Assembly: GCF_029407905.1 (NCBI RefSeq)
Contig: NC_073645.1
Span: 49,043,501 to 49,107,500, forward strand
Length of the DNA: 64,000 nt
Source of the DNA: Bubalus kerabau
Taxonomy: Eukaryota; Chordata; Mammalia; Artiodactyla; Bovidae
Reading direction: 5' to 3'
Positions 1 through 11,867 of this stretch are shown here, one piece after another (within the stretch, counting starts at the first letter, position 1; each line of letters starts with the position of its first letter). Both the position numbers and the translations under genes were made by a program. Under the pieces are notes generated by a model. That model had not been told where the DNA came from. It did not search any database and saw only the letters and a program-made list of their open reading frames with translations.

Positions 1-690
1 AGGCATGCTGACAGTGGTGGTGTGTTTGTTTTTTTTCTCAATTAAAACTTTAAAAGATTTAATTGTGACAAAAATATCCATAATATGAAATTTAGCATCT
101 TAAACTATTTAAAATACAGAATTCACTAGTATCAAGTATATTCATATGACTGTGGGAAATTTTTTTCATCTTGCAAAACTAAAATTCTGCACCCATTGAA
201 CACTAACTCTCCATTTTCTTCCCCTCCCCCAGCCCCTGACACCCACCTTCCTGCCGTCTATGAGTCTGAGTTCTCTTGATGCCTCATATGAGTAAAGTGA
301 TACAGGGCTTGTCCTTTTGTGATTGGCTTGTCTCACGGAGCACACTGTCCTCAAGGGTCACTCATGTTAAAGCGGGTGAGCATCTGCTTCCTTCTTGAGA
401 TTGAGAAATATCCCATTGTATGGATGGACTGCTTATCCCCTCATCTGCTGATGGTCTTGTGTTTCCACTTTTGGCTCTTGTGGATAATGCTACTATGAAC
501 ATGAGTGCATAATTGTCTTTAGTTCTTTTATGTATATACCCAGAAGCGTGATTGCTGGATTGGAGAATAATTCTATATTTTGTTTTTTTGAGGAACTTCC
601 ATATGATTTTCTGCAGTAGGTGTCCCATTTTATATTCCCACTATGGCAGACAAAGACTCATTTCTCCAAATTCTCGGCAACAATTCTTTT
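1..690 (-). mobile_element. Old mammalian L1 (L1M) 3' end
   Basis: Read on the plus strand it shows the reverse complement of the well-known L1 3' end: landmarks such as GGCTCTTGTGGATAATGCT (476-494), TATATACCCAGAAG (533-546) and TTTTTTTGAGGAACTTCC (583-600). It is highly diverged, with no open reading frame left. Confidence 0.8.
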
Positions 691-745
691 TCTTCCTTCA
701 TTCCTTTTTTTCTTTCTTCCTTTCTCTCTCTCTCTCCCTTCCTGA
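686..745. repeat. Pyrimidine-rich low-complexity tract
   Basis: A run of T and C (TTTTTCTTTC, then CTCTCTCTCTC) directly abuts the L1 remnant. It is probably degraded simple sequence. Confidence 0.7.
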
Positions 746-2726
746 TAAATCCTAATGAATATAAGGTGTGTTTTGCTTCATTTTCACTGAAATACATTGG
801 TTTCCTCTTCTGATTCTCACAAACTCCTCCATCTATCCTCATTCTGTAGACAGGAGTTCTCGACGAGGAGCTGAGGATGCTGGCAGAGAGGGTGACCCCA
901 AGCCTCTGGCCCTTCCCGCTTTCTCTGTACCCTGCTGGCAGCCACGCTCTGTGAAGTACTCTAACAGGTGGACCTGGAGACTTCCAAGGGGACTAGAAAG
1001 GCGGCAGGCTACTGATGGCTCAAGTTTGAGTTTTTTGAAGTCAACAAAATAGTCAGTGATGTTTCCAAAATCCCTGTATGTTATCAGAGACTTTGTCAGA
1101 GGGAATATTTCCTCCTCGAGTTCATTTCTAATTTTCTGATATTGTCGCAGGTTTGCTTGGAACCTCCCTTTGGAGCTGAATTGCCAAGTGCATTTTCTTG
1201 GGATGGATTTGCCCAAGGGCAGAGGGACCTGATCTAGAACTAGAGCCCCACTCTGTGATCACAAAGGCTCCCCTCCGTCAGGGCCTCCCTCCTGGCTGGG
1301 CTCTGAGCGTGTGCATGTTTGCGTTTGAGCTGGGTCTCTGTGTGTGTGTTATTTTTGTACAGCCACTCTCTGATGTACAGAATTGATTTGTTCTCTTAAG
1401 AGGTTTTGTGTGGAACAGATTTTATGTGGTGTTTTTTAGAGCTTTGCACCCCTTCAGAGAAAATGACTTTTCATGCCCAGGAATATTGAAACTGGAAATA
1501 TTCCTCTTGACTCGGAGCATCTCGCTTGCACCTGTTTTTACACTTTGGCTGATGAGCCTGCTCATGACATGAAATTCCTCCTGGGACCTGGGTTATCATA
1601 ATGATGTCTATTTTTAGTGCATCTTGCAAACAAGGAAGGGCAGGCCATAGAAATGCTTTTCTTGGGAGGGGGTGGTATTTAGAGTCGGTCGGCATTGTGG
1701 GTTTGTGTGTGTATAAGTATGATTTGGGAGATCTTTTTTTTTTTTCCTCAACTTTAAGCTGAGGGAAGGGAAAAGGAATAAGAAAGGCCAAGGTCACTTG
1801 GAAATGAACGATGATTCTTCTGGGGTATGTTCTGGATGAGCCACAAAAAGCTGCACCTGCTGATTTCTGAGAGGAGCATCACGCTAGCGTTGGGGGGAGT
1901 CTGAAACAAGTCCAGCAGTTTCCATCGTAAGTGGGTTTCTTTATGTCGTAAGTTATTTTGCACGCTCCCTGGCGCCAGACCTGCTGCTTCTCTGAGTGAA
2001 TTTGAATCTATGTGTATAGACAGGCAAAGCCACAGGCCTCTTGTCTCCAGTGTTAGGTTTCTGTTGAAAAACTAGGAATCATGATGTGAGCAAATTGGGA
2101 AGGGCCTCAAGGGTTCAGGAAGTGCCTCCGAGGGAAGCTGGGGTCTGAGTCTCCCCAGATTCTTCTAGAACGTGGCTGTTGGGGAAGGAGCCTTGTCTGT
2201 CTCACCTGAATGTTCACTGATGGGGGAGCCCTGACCTGGCTCGCCCCGCCGAGGACCAGCACAGGTGCTGCGGGTGGGCTTGCATGAGTCCACATGATGT
2301 AGTGCTTGATGTTCAGAAGGTGTGTTGGGTCTCCACTATGGGTGTTGGGGATTCAGAGATGAAGTTAGGCTCTGGTTTCAAGGAGATGGGCAGATGGACG
2401 GGTGAGAACACTGGTGGCGGTGATGTGGTGACTGTCGCTCACGGGCAGTGCCAACAAAGCAGAGAACCCAGGAGCTGCTGCTGAGCCCAGGGCGCTTCCT
2501 GGTCTTGGGGTTGGACCAGGCAGCTCTTTCTTCCTTACGCCAAGGGTGCTGTCCAGCAGGCACAGTTCAGAACTGCCCCCCTCTCCTAGGATCAAGGATA
2601 GGGTTTGGTGGCATCAAGTGTTGGCAAGAGGGAAGAGCATCATCAAACCCGTACAGGCATCATAGTAACCACGTTCTATGGACTGTTAAAAAGATATACA
2701 AAGATCCCACAGGAATGAACCTGTTA
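746..2726. other. Unique intron sequence
   Basis: I recognise no repeat or exon here. A 125-codon minus-strand open frame at 839-1216 matches nothing I know and has no supporting signals, so I did not call it. A poly(T) run lies near 1734-1745. Confidence 0.5.
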
Positions 2727-3228
2727 TGGGCTGAATTGTGGCTCTGCCAGAATTCACGTGTTGAAGTCCTCACTCAAGGATCTCAGGATGTGACTGTATT
2801 GGAGACATGGCCCTTAAAGAGAGAATTAAGCTTAAAACGAGATCATTAAGGGAGAAGGAAATGGCAACCCACTCCAGTACTCTTGCCTGGAAAATCCCGT
2901 GGATGGAGAAACCGGGTAGGCTACCAGGCCATGGGATCACAAAGAGTCGGACACACTAAGCGACTTCACGTCACTAATCCAACGTGACTAGCGTCTCGTA
3001 AGAAGAGAGGATCAGAACACAGACACACACAGAGCGAGGACCTCGTGTGGACACGGAGAAGGCGGCCGTCTGCAAGCCAAGTACAGAGGCCTCACCAGAA
3101 ACTAGCCCTGCCGCCACTGTGACCTTGGATTCCCGGCCTCCAGAACTGTGAGGAAGTACATTTCCATCTTAAGCTTCCCAGTCTGTGATGTTTTACTTTG
3201 TTATGGCAAGCCTAGCAAGTAAATACTG
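2727..3228 (+). mobile_element. MaLR (ERVL-MaLR) LTR, MLT1A-like, split by a SINE
   Basis: It begins with TGTTATGGGCTGAATTGTGG and carries AATTCACGTGTTGAAGTCCT. After the SINE it continues with CTAATCCAACGTGACTAGCG, then AGACACACACAGAGCGAGGA, and closes with CCTCCAGAACTGTGAGGAA and TTTGTTATGGCAAGCCTAGC. This is the canonical order of an MLT1A-type solitary LTR. It has no coding part. Confidence 0.82.
2853..2975 (+). mobile_element. Bov-tA SINE, 5'-truncated, inside the MaLR LTR
   Basis: It runs from GAAGGAAATGGCAACCCACT through CTTGCCTGGAAAATCCCGTG to AAAGAGTCGGACACACTAAG. It splits the LTR at its GGTCATTA...CTAATCC region, so it is younger than the LTR. Confidence 0.85.
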
Positions 3229-4633
3229 AACCCTGTTTTCTTTATCCCTTATAAGGGCAGCCCCTGAAGTCACATCAGCTGAATTTCAAGGTTTTATGCA
3301 TCCTCTCAGCCAACAAGCATATGAATACTTACTTTTATTTAGAATTTCAGAGGAAAGAGCTGGACGGACTCTTATTTATTCACTACGAAAATTCCACAAT
3401 GTTGGCAAAAAAATAGAAAGGAATATTAATTTTTTTTGGAAGTCAGAAGTCATGTTTAGAAGATAATATAAAAAGCCATGCATATTCTGTTTTGCTTTTA
3501 TCTGGATTCATTTTGAACAGAGCATTAAAAACAAAAAGCACTGCTGCTTCTCTCTTTTTTGCATCTTAAAGTGCTGTGTTGGGACTGTTATTTTTGTGAT
3601 TTCTTGGGTGTGTTTTTTCAGACCATGGGTTATTTTAGCTAAGACATATGACTTTAACCCAAAAGGACAGTGTTGACAAGACAACAACTGAGTGTGAGTC
3701 TATGAAAAACAGCGCTTTCCTGCAGAAAAAAGAGACGCCAAGGACGGGGCAACCACAGACTAGGGCCCAAGACAGGGATCCCTCGCCTTCCCCAGGCAGC
3801 TGCCAGCTCTGGGGCTGCCCCACTTCCCGACCCCACCCCACCCCCAAGGCATGTGCAGGCATCTGTGCAGGTGAACTTGGAAATGGCCACCCCCATAGAG
3901 AACAAAGACCACCCCTCCGAATCCTGAGGCCATAAAAAAATGTCAGCATGGAATAAAGAAACTCCCCTTAAATGATCAAACATTTCACCCCAAACCTGGT
4001 TCCCCAAGCTGCCTTGTACTCAAATGAGCTGCTGCATCTGTATACGCGCTTGTATCATTTTCCTGAATTATTGCCCCCAATTTGACAGACCTTAGTAAAG
4101 CTATTTTTAGACTTTGCTGACAGTTTTTCTGGGCCCACACTATGCATTTCAGCCATTTCCATCTTAACTCTGTGACCTCGTTAGGGGTGTATTTTTGTAT
4201 AAGCCTGTGGGCCCGGGTGCAATGACACGCACTCTGTTCCGATTCCAGGATCCCGAGTTGCCCTGCTCTTCCAGCTCATCCTGTGCATCAGAGTTTGATT
4301 AGACCTAGAGAAAGGCTGAATCCACTACAGCTTTTACAAAACAGCATTAAAACAGTGTTGCTGTTGTTGTTTTCCTCAAACTTGATATATAATAAATGGT
4401 ACAGATTTTTCTATCTTCTTTTGCCTGCCCTGTTCGTACAGGTAATTCTCAAATGTCTAACTCAGAGTCCAGGGGTCTTACTGCTCATGCAGACCACTGC
4501 AGCTCTGATCACCTAAATTAATTTATAATCACCAAAGTGGCAGTCAGCTGTTGAGAACACACACCATGTCCAATGTCTGGAGTTAGGCACTCTGGATTCT
4601 AGTTCCAGTTTATTCAGTGGTAACACTGAGAAG
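3229..4633. other. Unique intron sequence
   Basis: I recognise no exon or repeat. There are overlapping open frames on both strands at about 3635-4007, a sign of chance reading through a G+C-richer patch. TTTTTTTTGG and A-rich short tracts are scattered. Confidence 0.5.
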
Positions 4634-4858
4634 GGGCTTCCTGGCAGGTGCTAGTGGTAAGGAACCTGCCTGCCAGTGCAGGAGATGTATGAGACACAGG
4701 TTCGATCCCTGGGTTGGGAAGATCCCCTGGAGCAGGACATGGCAACCCACTCCAGTATTCTTGCCTGGAGAATCTCTTGGACAGGAGAGCCTGGCGGGCT
4801 GTAGTCCATAGGGTCGCAAAGAGTTGGACACGACTGAAATGACTTAGCACACACACAT
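4634..4858 (+). mobile_element. Bov-tA SINE, nearly complete
   Basis: It starts GGGGCTTCCTGGCAGGTGC with the tRNA-like head and internal promoter B-box GGTTCGATCCC, and continues to AGAGTTGGACACGACTGAAA with a CA-rich tail. The match to the ruminant family is close. Confidence 0.92.
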
Positions 4859-5489
4859 GCAGCGTAGAGAAGGTCGTTTTCTGAAAGCTTAGGTTGGGCT
4901 ACAGCATCCTGGGTTGGCAGTTCAAGACAGTGACAAGTCCTGGAGCCATCTCATGGAGTTCGGGTAGTTGAGATAGTGAACATCTTACAACATTCAGTCT
5001 TTCAAACTTCTGAACACGCCTATGTATTCTGTACGTGCCACTAATGCTGTGCCCTTCCTGTGCCGTGTGTTCCTGGCGGTCACCTGAGTTCTTACTTGGA
5101 CACCTTGGGGTGTTTGAACCCCTAGCAGCTGTTGTGCTGGGAGATACAGTGTGGTCCCTCCGAGGGCAACTTGCTGCTGCTCTAGCACCTGTGGGCGCTC
5201 CCTTAGCAATGCTAAAGGACCAGGAAGTTGGTGGCCTTTGGGTCATGATCAGCCCCTATTCTAAAGGCAGGCAGGGTGTCTGTTGTGCAGCTCACAGCCT
5301 ATCTGGGGTACAGTCTGTGCCCAGCAGTTAGTAACCTTCTCTTGTCTCATCTTAATGTGGAGATGTACATGGAGAATCAAATGGATCCTGATTTGCAATT
5401 TGCTAAATTTGCAATTTAGCAAATTCAGCCTCATTTGAATTTGAAATGAAAAATAAGCTTGGGGATCATTTTTGTGGCAGCCTTGGTTC
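4859..5489. other. Unique intron with a short perfect palindrome
   Basis: The only structure is an inverted repeat at 5397-5425 (12-nt arms around TTGCA). Open frames on both strands overlap and have no exon signals. Confidence 0.5.
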
Positions 5490-5850
5490 ATTCTTTCTCC
5501 ATTCAAGTGTTTATTGAGTGCCTACTAGGGTTGCATAGAGTGCTTGATGCTGCGGGTACATGTGAGCAAAGGCAGGTGTGGAGCTTGCTGTCAGGGAGCT
5601 GAGAGGCCACAGGAAAACGCTGGGCTTGGCTTAGACCACCAAACAAGCGAGTGTCTAATGATAAACAGGACACGGGCACTCTGACAGAGAAGCTCATTGT
5701 TCTATAAGAGCAGGTTATAAGCGTTCAGTGGGCCTGGGAAGGCTGGGAGCTCAGTAACTGGAAGGAATTGACCAGGTGGGTCCAGGCAGGAAGAGGCACC
5801 CTCTAGGGGATGGGAACAGCATGTGCAAAGGCCCTGTGCACGGGAGGCAC
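5490..5850 (-). mobile_element. L2 LINE remnant
   Basis: Reverse-strand L2 landmarks: TTTATTGAGTGCCTACTA near 5511, then GTCAGGGAGCTGAGAGG near 5590, and GGGAACAGCATGTGCAAAGG near 5813. Diverged and without coding capacity. Confidence 0.65.
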
Positions 5851-6039
5851 TGAAAGGTCCGTGGGGCCTCATCCTGTGAGTTCACACGTCCCACAACGTG
5901 CTAGGGCCCCGAGGACACCTTTGATAAGCACTTGCCCTGCCTCACCCCCTTCCAGCAGGAGTGAAGGTCCCTGCACGTTGGCCTCGATGTGGCAGCCTCG
6001 ATGTGGGCCTCATTCTGTAAGGTCGGGACTGTTGGTCTA

Positions 6040-6272
6040 GGTTTGTGCCAGGCTCTGCTGTAGACATGAGGGATCTAACACCTAAGAGGAGGGATCAAGC
6101 CCCTGCCTTCGTGGGGTTTGCCTTCTCTTTGATGGGGGCTCAGCTGTTAATCCAACAAACATACGCTAGATTGTATAACATCAGCAACTAATAAGTGCTG
6201 TGAAAAAGTAAACGAGTATGATGAGGGACTAGGGGCCACCTAGAGGGCTGTGTTACTCCTGGCACAGGGTCT
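6040..6272 (-). mobile_element. L2 LINE remnant
   Basis: It shows TTTGTGCCAGGCTCTGCTGT, then AAGCCCCTGCCTTCGTGGGG and TAATAAGTGCTGTGAAAAAG, the order of a reversed L2 3' region. It is probably part of the same ancient element as the 5.5-5.85 kb piece. Confidence 0.62.
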
Positions 6273-6973
6273 GGGGAAACTTCTGGGGAGGGTGGGAATG
6301 GGCCGTCCCTGGATCAGAGCCAGAATACCAAGGTTTTCCCTCTCCACTTGTTCTTACCTGCATCTTCCCACCACACTGAACCAAAGCTTCCCAAGGACAA
6401 TGAAGGGGAAGACAAGAAAGCTAAGAATTCAAAAAGAGATAAAACCAGCAGAGACCACCAAAATCACATGGTGCAAACAGCGATCGCATCAGTGAGAAAA
6501 TTGTTTCCAGCCCTTATTTGCTTTCCCTTTAAATAGGACATTCAGACGTAGCTTCACCGTAAAATTGATTTATTGTGTGGAAATAATTTCCGTAGCAGGG
6601 GAACTAATTTGATTGTGGAGCATAAAGAAAATGTATGTGGGACAATGGGGAAGAATTGAGCCAAAATGAATCCAATATATTTTAATCTCTGCAATACAGA
6701 TTATATTTTCAATTAAGAAGCTTAACTTGTGAGTGTTCAGCCGGCGGGGGCTTCCCGGGGCTCTTTCCACATGTGCTTATAAGTAATAAGTCACTTAGCA
6801 TCAGGAAGGTGGGTGATCATTAGCCTCCGATTACCCAGTGGCCTCCCATTAACATCAAAGTAAATGCCTGCTATGGGCATGGCCGTGGCCGAGTTCAGGT
6901 GGTGAAAGGTGGAGAGATGTGGAAAATGGAGCCCTTGTGTTGGTGAGTGCAATTGACCAGACACCATGTGTCA
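6273..6973. other. Unique intron sequence
   Basis: Nothing recognised. A+T-rich stretch at 6490-6720. Confidence 0.45.
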
Positions 6974-7200
6974 AGGCACCCAGGGTGGCTCAGTGGTAAA
7001 GAATCTGCCTGCCAGTGCAGGAGACACAGGAGACGCGAGTTCAGTCCCTGGGTCAGGAAGATCCCCTGGAGGAAGAACTGGCAATCTGCTCCAGTATTCT
7101 TGCCTGGAAAATTCCATGGACAGAGGAGCCTGGTGGGCTACAATTCATGGGATCCCAAAGAATCTGACATGACTGAGTGCACATACACACATATACAGAC
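6974..7200 (+). mobile_element. Bov-tA SINE
   Basis: Head CACCCAGGGTGGCTCAGTGG, body CTTGCCTGGAAAATTCCATG, end AAAGAATCTGACATGACTGA, then an ACATACACACA tail. Several substitutions mark it as not recent. Confidence 0.9.
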
Positions 7201-7609
7201 TCAGACAGAACAAGAAAATCCTGAATTCTACCTCCTCCCGTCCATCACAGTCATGTGAGAAGATGGCCTCTCGCATGACCTGCCAGGCCTTTTGGAAGCA
7301 GAGCTCAGCATGACTGCATGTGTCTGTGTGGTTTTATGAACTGTGTCTAAGGAGCGTGGGCTTTGAAGCAGGCAGAATTCAGTCTTCACTCCACAGCTTG
7401 CTTCCTGCATGGGAGCCTCGTGGACGGCTAGGTAAAGGGGCAGGCGGATGCTGGCCCTAATGCAACATTGTAAATCAACTATATTTCAATTTTAAAACAA
7501 TTTAAGGAAAGAAAAAAAAAAAAGATGCTTGCCCGTATCCACTCATCTTGCATCTTTTCTTTTTTAGAGATTTTCTTTTGATGTGGACCATTTTTAAAGT
7601 CTTCATTGT
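7201..7609. other. Unique intron plus a short retroposon-like tail
   Basis: At 7455-7525 a GCAACATTGTAAATCAACTA motif followed by A-rich sequence resembles the 3' tail of a ruminant LINE or SINE. The remainder is unrecognised. Confidence 0.4.
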
Positions 7610-7765
7610 ATTTGTTACAGTTGCCTTCTGTTTTCTGTTTGGCCTCTTTGGCCCAAGGCAGGTAGGATATTAGCTGCCCTACCAGGGATTGAACCCACAC
7701 TGAACCTGCACGGCCTGCATTGGAAAGTGAAGTCTTAACCCCTGGACTGCTAGGAAAGTCCCGGT
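7610..7765 (-). mobile_element. CHR-type SINE (tRNA-derived), diverged
   Basis: The reverse-strand signature is CTACCAGGGATTGAACCCAC near 7678 followed by AAGTGAAGTCTTAACCCC and the terminal AGGAAAGTCCC at 7752-7762. Cetacean-hippo-ruminant family. Confidence 0.75.
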
Positions 7766-9109
7766 TCTCGTTAATCTTAAGTCAACCTGTGTGATGGAGC
7801 CCTGATCCTTTTTATTTCACAGGCATGGACTCTGCCTGTTGGGCTTCTTACTCAGGGGTAAATAAGGTAGGGCCCGGAGCGCTTCTGCCCCTAGTCTCTG
7901 CTCACGATTCCTTCCCCGCTCTTAGTCCCAGTGGCTGTCTGCAGAGGACAAGACTCTGGGGCCTAAGCTTGCAGACTCTCAAGCTCTCCCTCGCTCCCCT
8001 CCCTCTTTAGCACAGGCAGAGATGATTAGGGTGAGAGCCTGGAAGAGATAAAGGGGTCATTTGGAAAAAAAAACAGAAACAGAAGGAATCTGGCAGGGAA
8101 AGCAGAGACAGATGTGGAGTCTTTTTTTTTTTTTTTCTTTTAATCTATTTCTAGCCTTTCCAGAAGGCTGGCTAGGCAGGCTGGGGCTGTGGACACACAC
8201 GGGGCCCATGCGGCCAGCGAGTGGCTGGGTAAGAACAGGACGTCTAGGGCTCCCTCCCATGCGTGTGGCCGTATGGCTGGGAGCGCGTCAGGGGTGATAG
8301 CATCAAACCCAACACCGTGGACCCGATGGAGGTCCAGAATGAGGTCAGGGCTGGGCAACGGGGCTGTCCCCTGGAGAGCAAGCTGAGAAGTGGGCTCAAG
8401 GCAGATGGGCTGAGCAGCAGGCCAGGGGAGGGCGGTGGGCCCGAAGGCTGGAGGGGGAGCGATGGAGGAGCTGGAGCAGCAGTGGTGACCGGCGGCAGAG
8501 CCCAGTTTAAAATTTGGCCTCCTGTTGCTCCTCTGGGCATTGGTCTGCTTCATAAATATTCATGGAGCAGTCAGTACAGCTGGGGCTGCAAGGAGAGTCG
8601 GCCCAGCCCACAGGGGCTGGCCCCGCCTCTGCCCTCCCCTCCCCTCCCCTCCTCTCCTCTCTCCCCTCCAGGGTTCATCTTCCTCTGCCCAGAAAGGCTG
8701 CAGTTCCCTAGACTCTCTGCTTGGCCTCCACACCCCCTCCTCTCTCCTCCTTATTCTGAAATCTCTTTTTCATGCTCTCCATCCATTCCCTAGGATCTGT
8801 TTGTACCTGGACTCAGATCTGGTTTCAAAGGTAGATCCCCCTGAGACGTCACTGACAGCAGTGACCAGAGCCGAGCCAACACCTCAGCCCCTAGAGGCGC
8901 CGCCTCCGCGCTCTGCCCCCTCGCTGTCGTTCCTGCGGAGCACGGTGCCTGTGCCCTCCTGGTGCGCTGGGCACAGGCCTGGTCACCTTAGAAACCTCCT
9001 GCTCCACCCACACCCCAGCTCCGTTCATCACCTCTCCCTGATCATCACAGTCCCATCCCATGGTGGTGCTCAGAGAATGGGGGTGATTGGAAAATCCACA
9101 CAGATGTAA
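7766..9109. other. Unique, G+C-richer intron
   Basis: It includes a CCCCTCCCCTCC-type pyrimidine tract at 8633-8670. Two long overlapping plus-strand open frames (8263-8793 and 8525-9109) run through it in different frames with proline/serine-rich products. I take these as a composition effect and call no gene. Confidence 0.5.
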
Positions 9110-9212
9110 GTGTTTAAACCAGAAGATGGCGAATCACAACCCACGGGCGAGATCTGCTCGCCACCTTTTGCGGGGCAGGGGTCAATTTTGTTTGTTTTTA
9201 TGGCCTACAAAG

Positions 9213-9400
9213 AAAGGGAAGGATTGAAGGTAGGAGGAGAGGGGGACGACAGAGGATGAGATGATTGGATGGCATCACGGACTCGATGGACGTGAGCCTG
9301 AGTAAACTCCAGGAGTTGGTGATGGACAGGGAGGCCTGGCGTGCTGCAGTCCATGGGGGTCGCAAAGAGTCGGGCATGACTGAGCGACTGAACTGATGAC
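9213..9400 (+). mobile_element. BovB (RTE) LINE, 3' end only
   Basis: AGAGGATGAGATGATTGGAT, GATGGACAGGGAGGCCTGGC and GCGACTGAACTGATG are the diagnostic BovB 3' end. It is flanked by GGCCTACAA before and GACCTACAA after, a probable 7-9 bp target duplication inside the hAT element. Confidence 0.9.
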
Positions 9401-9530
9401 CTACAAGCTATAAAATAGTTTTTACTTGTTTTTTTTTTCTTTTAAGCTAATACTTCTCTGGTATTTAGTCTACGCTGGCCTGGCGCTGAACTGGGCAAGA
9501 TTCTAAGCACTTTATAATTTTCTTTTCTTT

Positions 9531-9722
9531 TTTAAATGTATTTTGATTTGGAGGCTAATTGTTTTACACTATTGTGTTGGCTTCTGCCTACCACAACGTG
9601 AATCAGGCCTAAGTATACATATGCCCACTCCCTGTTGAACCGCCCCCTACCCCCCCAACCCCATCCCCCTGCTCTAGGTTGTCACAGAGCGCTGGGTTGA
9701 GCGCCCTGTGTTACACAGCAAC
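9531..9722 (-). mobile_element. L1 3' end (artiodactyl)
   Basis: TTTGGAGGCTAATTGTTTTA followed by a reversed L1 3' UTR ending near GTGTTACACAGCAAC. A short MIR/L2-like piece (9460-9530) precedes it. Confidence 0.75.
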
Positions 9723-9892
9723 TTTTTAAGCTTTATTTTGTTATTTATTTGGCTGCTGGGACCTTAGTTGTGGCCTGTGGCTTTAGTTGTCCCTCAGCAC
9801 ATAGGGTTTTAGTTCCCTGACCAGGGGTTGAACCAGAGTCGCCTGCATTGCCTGGCAGATTCTTACCACTGGACCACCACGGAAGCCCCAGA
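9723..9892 (-). mobile_element. CHR-type SINE
   Basis: TTATTTATTTGGCTGCTGGG, then CTGACCAGGGGTTGAACCAG and GACCACCACGGAAGCCCC. It lies inside the split hAT element. Confidence 0.85.
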
Positions 9893-10125
9893 TTTCACAT
9901 TTTTAAAGGGTTGAAAACAAAAAGTTAAAATAGCACGACACAAATATTATAGGAATCCTGAGTGTCCCGGTGTTCATAAATCAAGTTTTATCAGCACATA
10001 GCCACAAACAATCATTTGGTTTTTGCCCCAACAGTAGCGTCGATCAGTTACAACAGAGACCAGATGGCCAGCAAAGCCTAACTTATTTACTATCTGGCCT
10101 TTTATAGAAAACGTTTGCCACTCTC

Positions 10126-11128
10126 TGGAATAAACTGCCTGGTATGGAAAGTGAGGTCTGCCTGTGTTTGAGAATAAGTCAGCACCTAGCAGGATGGCTG
10201 CCCCCTCCTCCTGTTTTAATTTGATGTTCGTAGATTTTGTTCTGAACATCGTACAGATGTTTTTCGTCTCAATGTAGAAAAGCAGTTAGATGCGTCACAG
10301 TCGTGAATTTGCGATGCTGCTTCACACAGCGGGCAAGTGGGATGGCTCAGCCTGGAGGAGAGAGGCAGTGCTTCTCCTCGCTCATACCCTGGACTCTTCA
10401 AAAGGCTCTGCGCCCTTCTCTGAGGACCTTCCCTGGCTCCCTTCCAGCCTTGGCTGCCTTTTTCAGTGTCCTGCCCATCCCCTGGGGCGGGGGCGTGGGG
10501 AGCAGAAGGCTGGGCGGAGATGGGGCCCTGGATGAGGGCTTCCCCGTGGGCCCTTCACGACCTGTGTCACAAATTCTGGGTGCCCAGATGTCATCACCCC
10601 CATCAGAGCCCCAGGAATCTTAAGAATAATCCAGCCCAATGCGGGCACGTATAGAGGGTGCGTTCAGTCAGCCCCGCGGCACAGCATCCCGCCTCCTCTC
10701 CCCGTCCTTCTCCCTCGTCTTGTCCACGCTCTCCTGTAAAGCAGAGAATGGTGGCGTCTGCACCTGCTGCGCCGTAACCTGGAGTTCTCTGGCTCCCTCC
10801 AGTTTACCCCAGCCCCGCACCAAGTGTGGCGCCCCCGGCTGCACCCAGTACCAGACTGCGTGGCTGCTTCACGGTGCAGCGTGCAAACCAGCGTTTCCCT
10901 AGGAAAGCTGGAGACGTGACCTTCCCCACCCGCTCCTCTAGGCGGGTTTGACGCTGTTCTCAAGGCTCTGCCCCAGCGTGCGTTCTTGCTCCATGCCTCT
11001 CAGGACGTCCCCTTCCATCAGGGCTGCCTCGCCCATGGATGCTTCTGGAGCTTGAGCCAAGTGCATGGATTTCCTCTTAGCCAGTTGTAGAAAAGTTTTG
11101 AGAAAGACTTTGTGCTCTTTGAGAAAGA
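10126..11128. other. Unique intron sequence
   Basis: Nothing recognised. Overlapping open frames on both strands at 10290-10963 lack splice-site or family support. Confidence 0.5.
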
Positions 11129-11291
11129 CCTGTGCCCAGGTTCGATCCCTGTGTTGGGAAGATACCCTGGAGAAGGAAATAGCAGCCCACTCCAGTGTTC
11201 TTGCCTGGAGAATCCCATGGACAGAGGAGCCTGGCGGGCTACAGTCCAGGGGGTCGCAAAGAGTCGGACACGACTGAGCGACTAACACACA
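11129..11291 (+). mobile_element. Bov-tA SINE lacking its 5' head
   Basis: It starts at the B-box (CCAGGTTCGATCCCTGTG) and ends GGACACGACTGAGCGACTAA. The body is very close to the family consensus. Confidence 0.92.
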
Positions 11292-11867
11292 ACATGACAT
11301 GAGAAAAGGAAGGTAGGCTGTAGAAACTACAGTTTCCCTTGTGTATCTTCTAAAAGTCAACGATAGTTCTGTACAGAGGGTGCCTCCGTGGTAAGGCCGG
11401 GCAGCTCCGCCCACCTGTGGTATGCCTCATGCGTGGGGGTGCCTCCATCCAGGCATCGACCCCCACCTTCTCCACTCCCAGGGCGGGGAGAAGGATGGGC
11501 AGTCACTTGGCTTCTCGGCCCGCACCTACTGTCCGGGGACCTGGGCGAGGGCTGATCTCATGGTTCCCACCTGTGCTCTGTAGAGGGCATCTGAGGGTAC
11601 AGATGAGTCCTGGCCCACCAGGTGCTTGTAAGAGCTGCTTGTCAGTGTCAGCTCTCTTGCCCCTGCGTGGGATGAGCAAGCTCCCGCTTTTCTCCAGCTG
11701 CATGTGTCAGCGTCTTCCCCGGTGTCTGGTGTTTCTCTCACTGCTGGCTGGTGTCAAGTCAACATGGAATAATCCCCTGTCCATCTGCGTCTTGGGCCAT
11801 CGCCCCAGGGTGAGGGGCCACAGCAGAGGTTAAAAAACTGCTGCAGGGAGTGTGCTGGTTCTTCTTT
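11292..11867. other. Unique intron sequence
   Basis: I see no repeat or exon. A 138-codon plus-strand frame (11417-11833) has no recognisable product. Confidence 0.45.

Larger units (their letters stand above)
9110..10125 (+). mobile_element. hAT-type DNA transposon remnant, split by later insertions
   Basis: Surviving pieces at about 9110-9212, 9401-9450 and 9893-10125 align with the common mammalian non-autonomous hAT element (landmarks: CATAAATCAAGTTTTATCAG at 9975-9994, TTTACTATCTGGCCTTTTAT at 10086-10105, AAACGTTTGCCACTCTCTG at 10109-10127). Two related pieces occur near 14.3 and 24.0 kb. I do not assign a subfamily name. Confidence 0.7.

Noticed and set aside
839..1216. 125-codon minus-strand frame with a plausible-looking charged N-terminal half
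   Set aside because: No recognisable homologue, no splice signals, overlapped by sense-strand frames. I cannot exclude a decayed processed pseudogene but have no positive evidence.
4634..4858. tRNA-like A and B boxes
   Set aside because: They belong to Bov-tA and CHR SINEs. No cloverleaf with acceptor stem and anticodon is intact, so no tRNA gene is called here or at the other SINEs.
8263..9109. Two long overlapping plus-strand open frames (176 and 194 codons)
   Set aside because: They share the same DNA in different frames, are proline/serine-rich from C+T-rich sequence, match no family I know and have no splice or start context.
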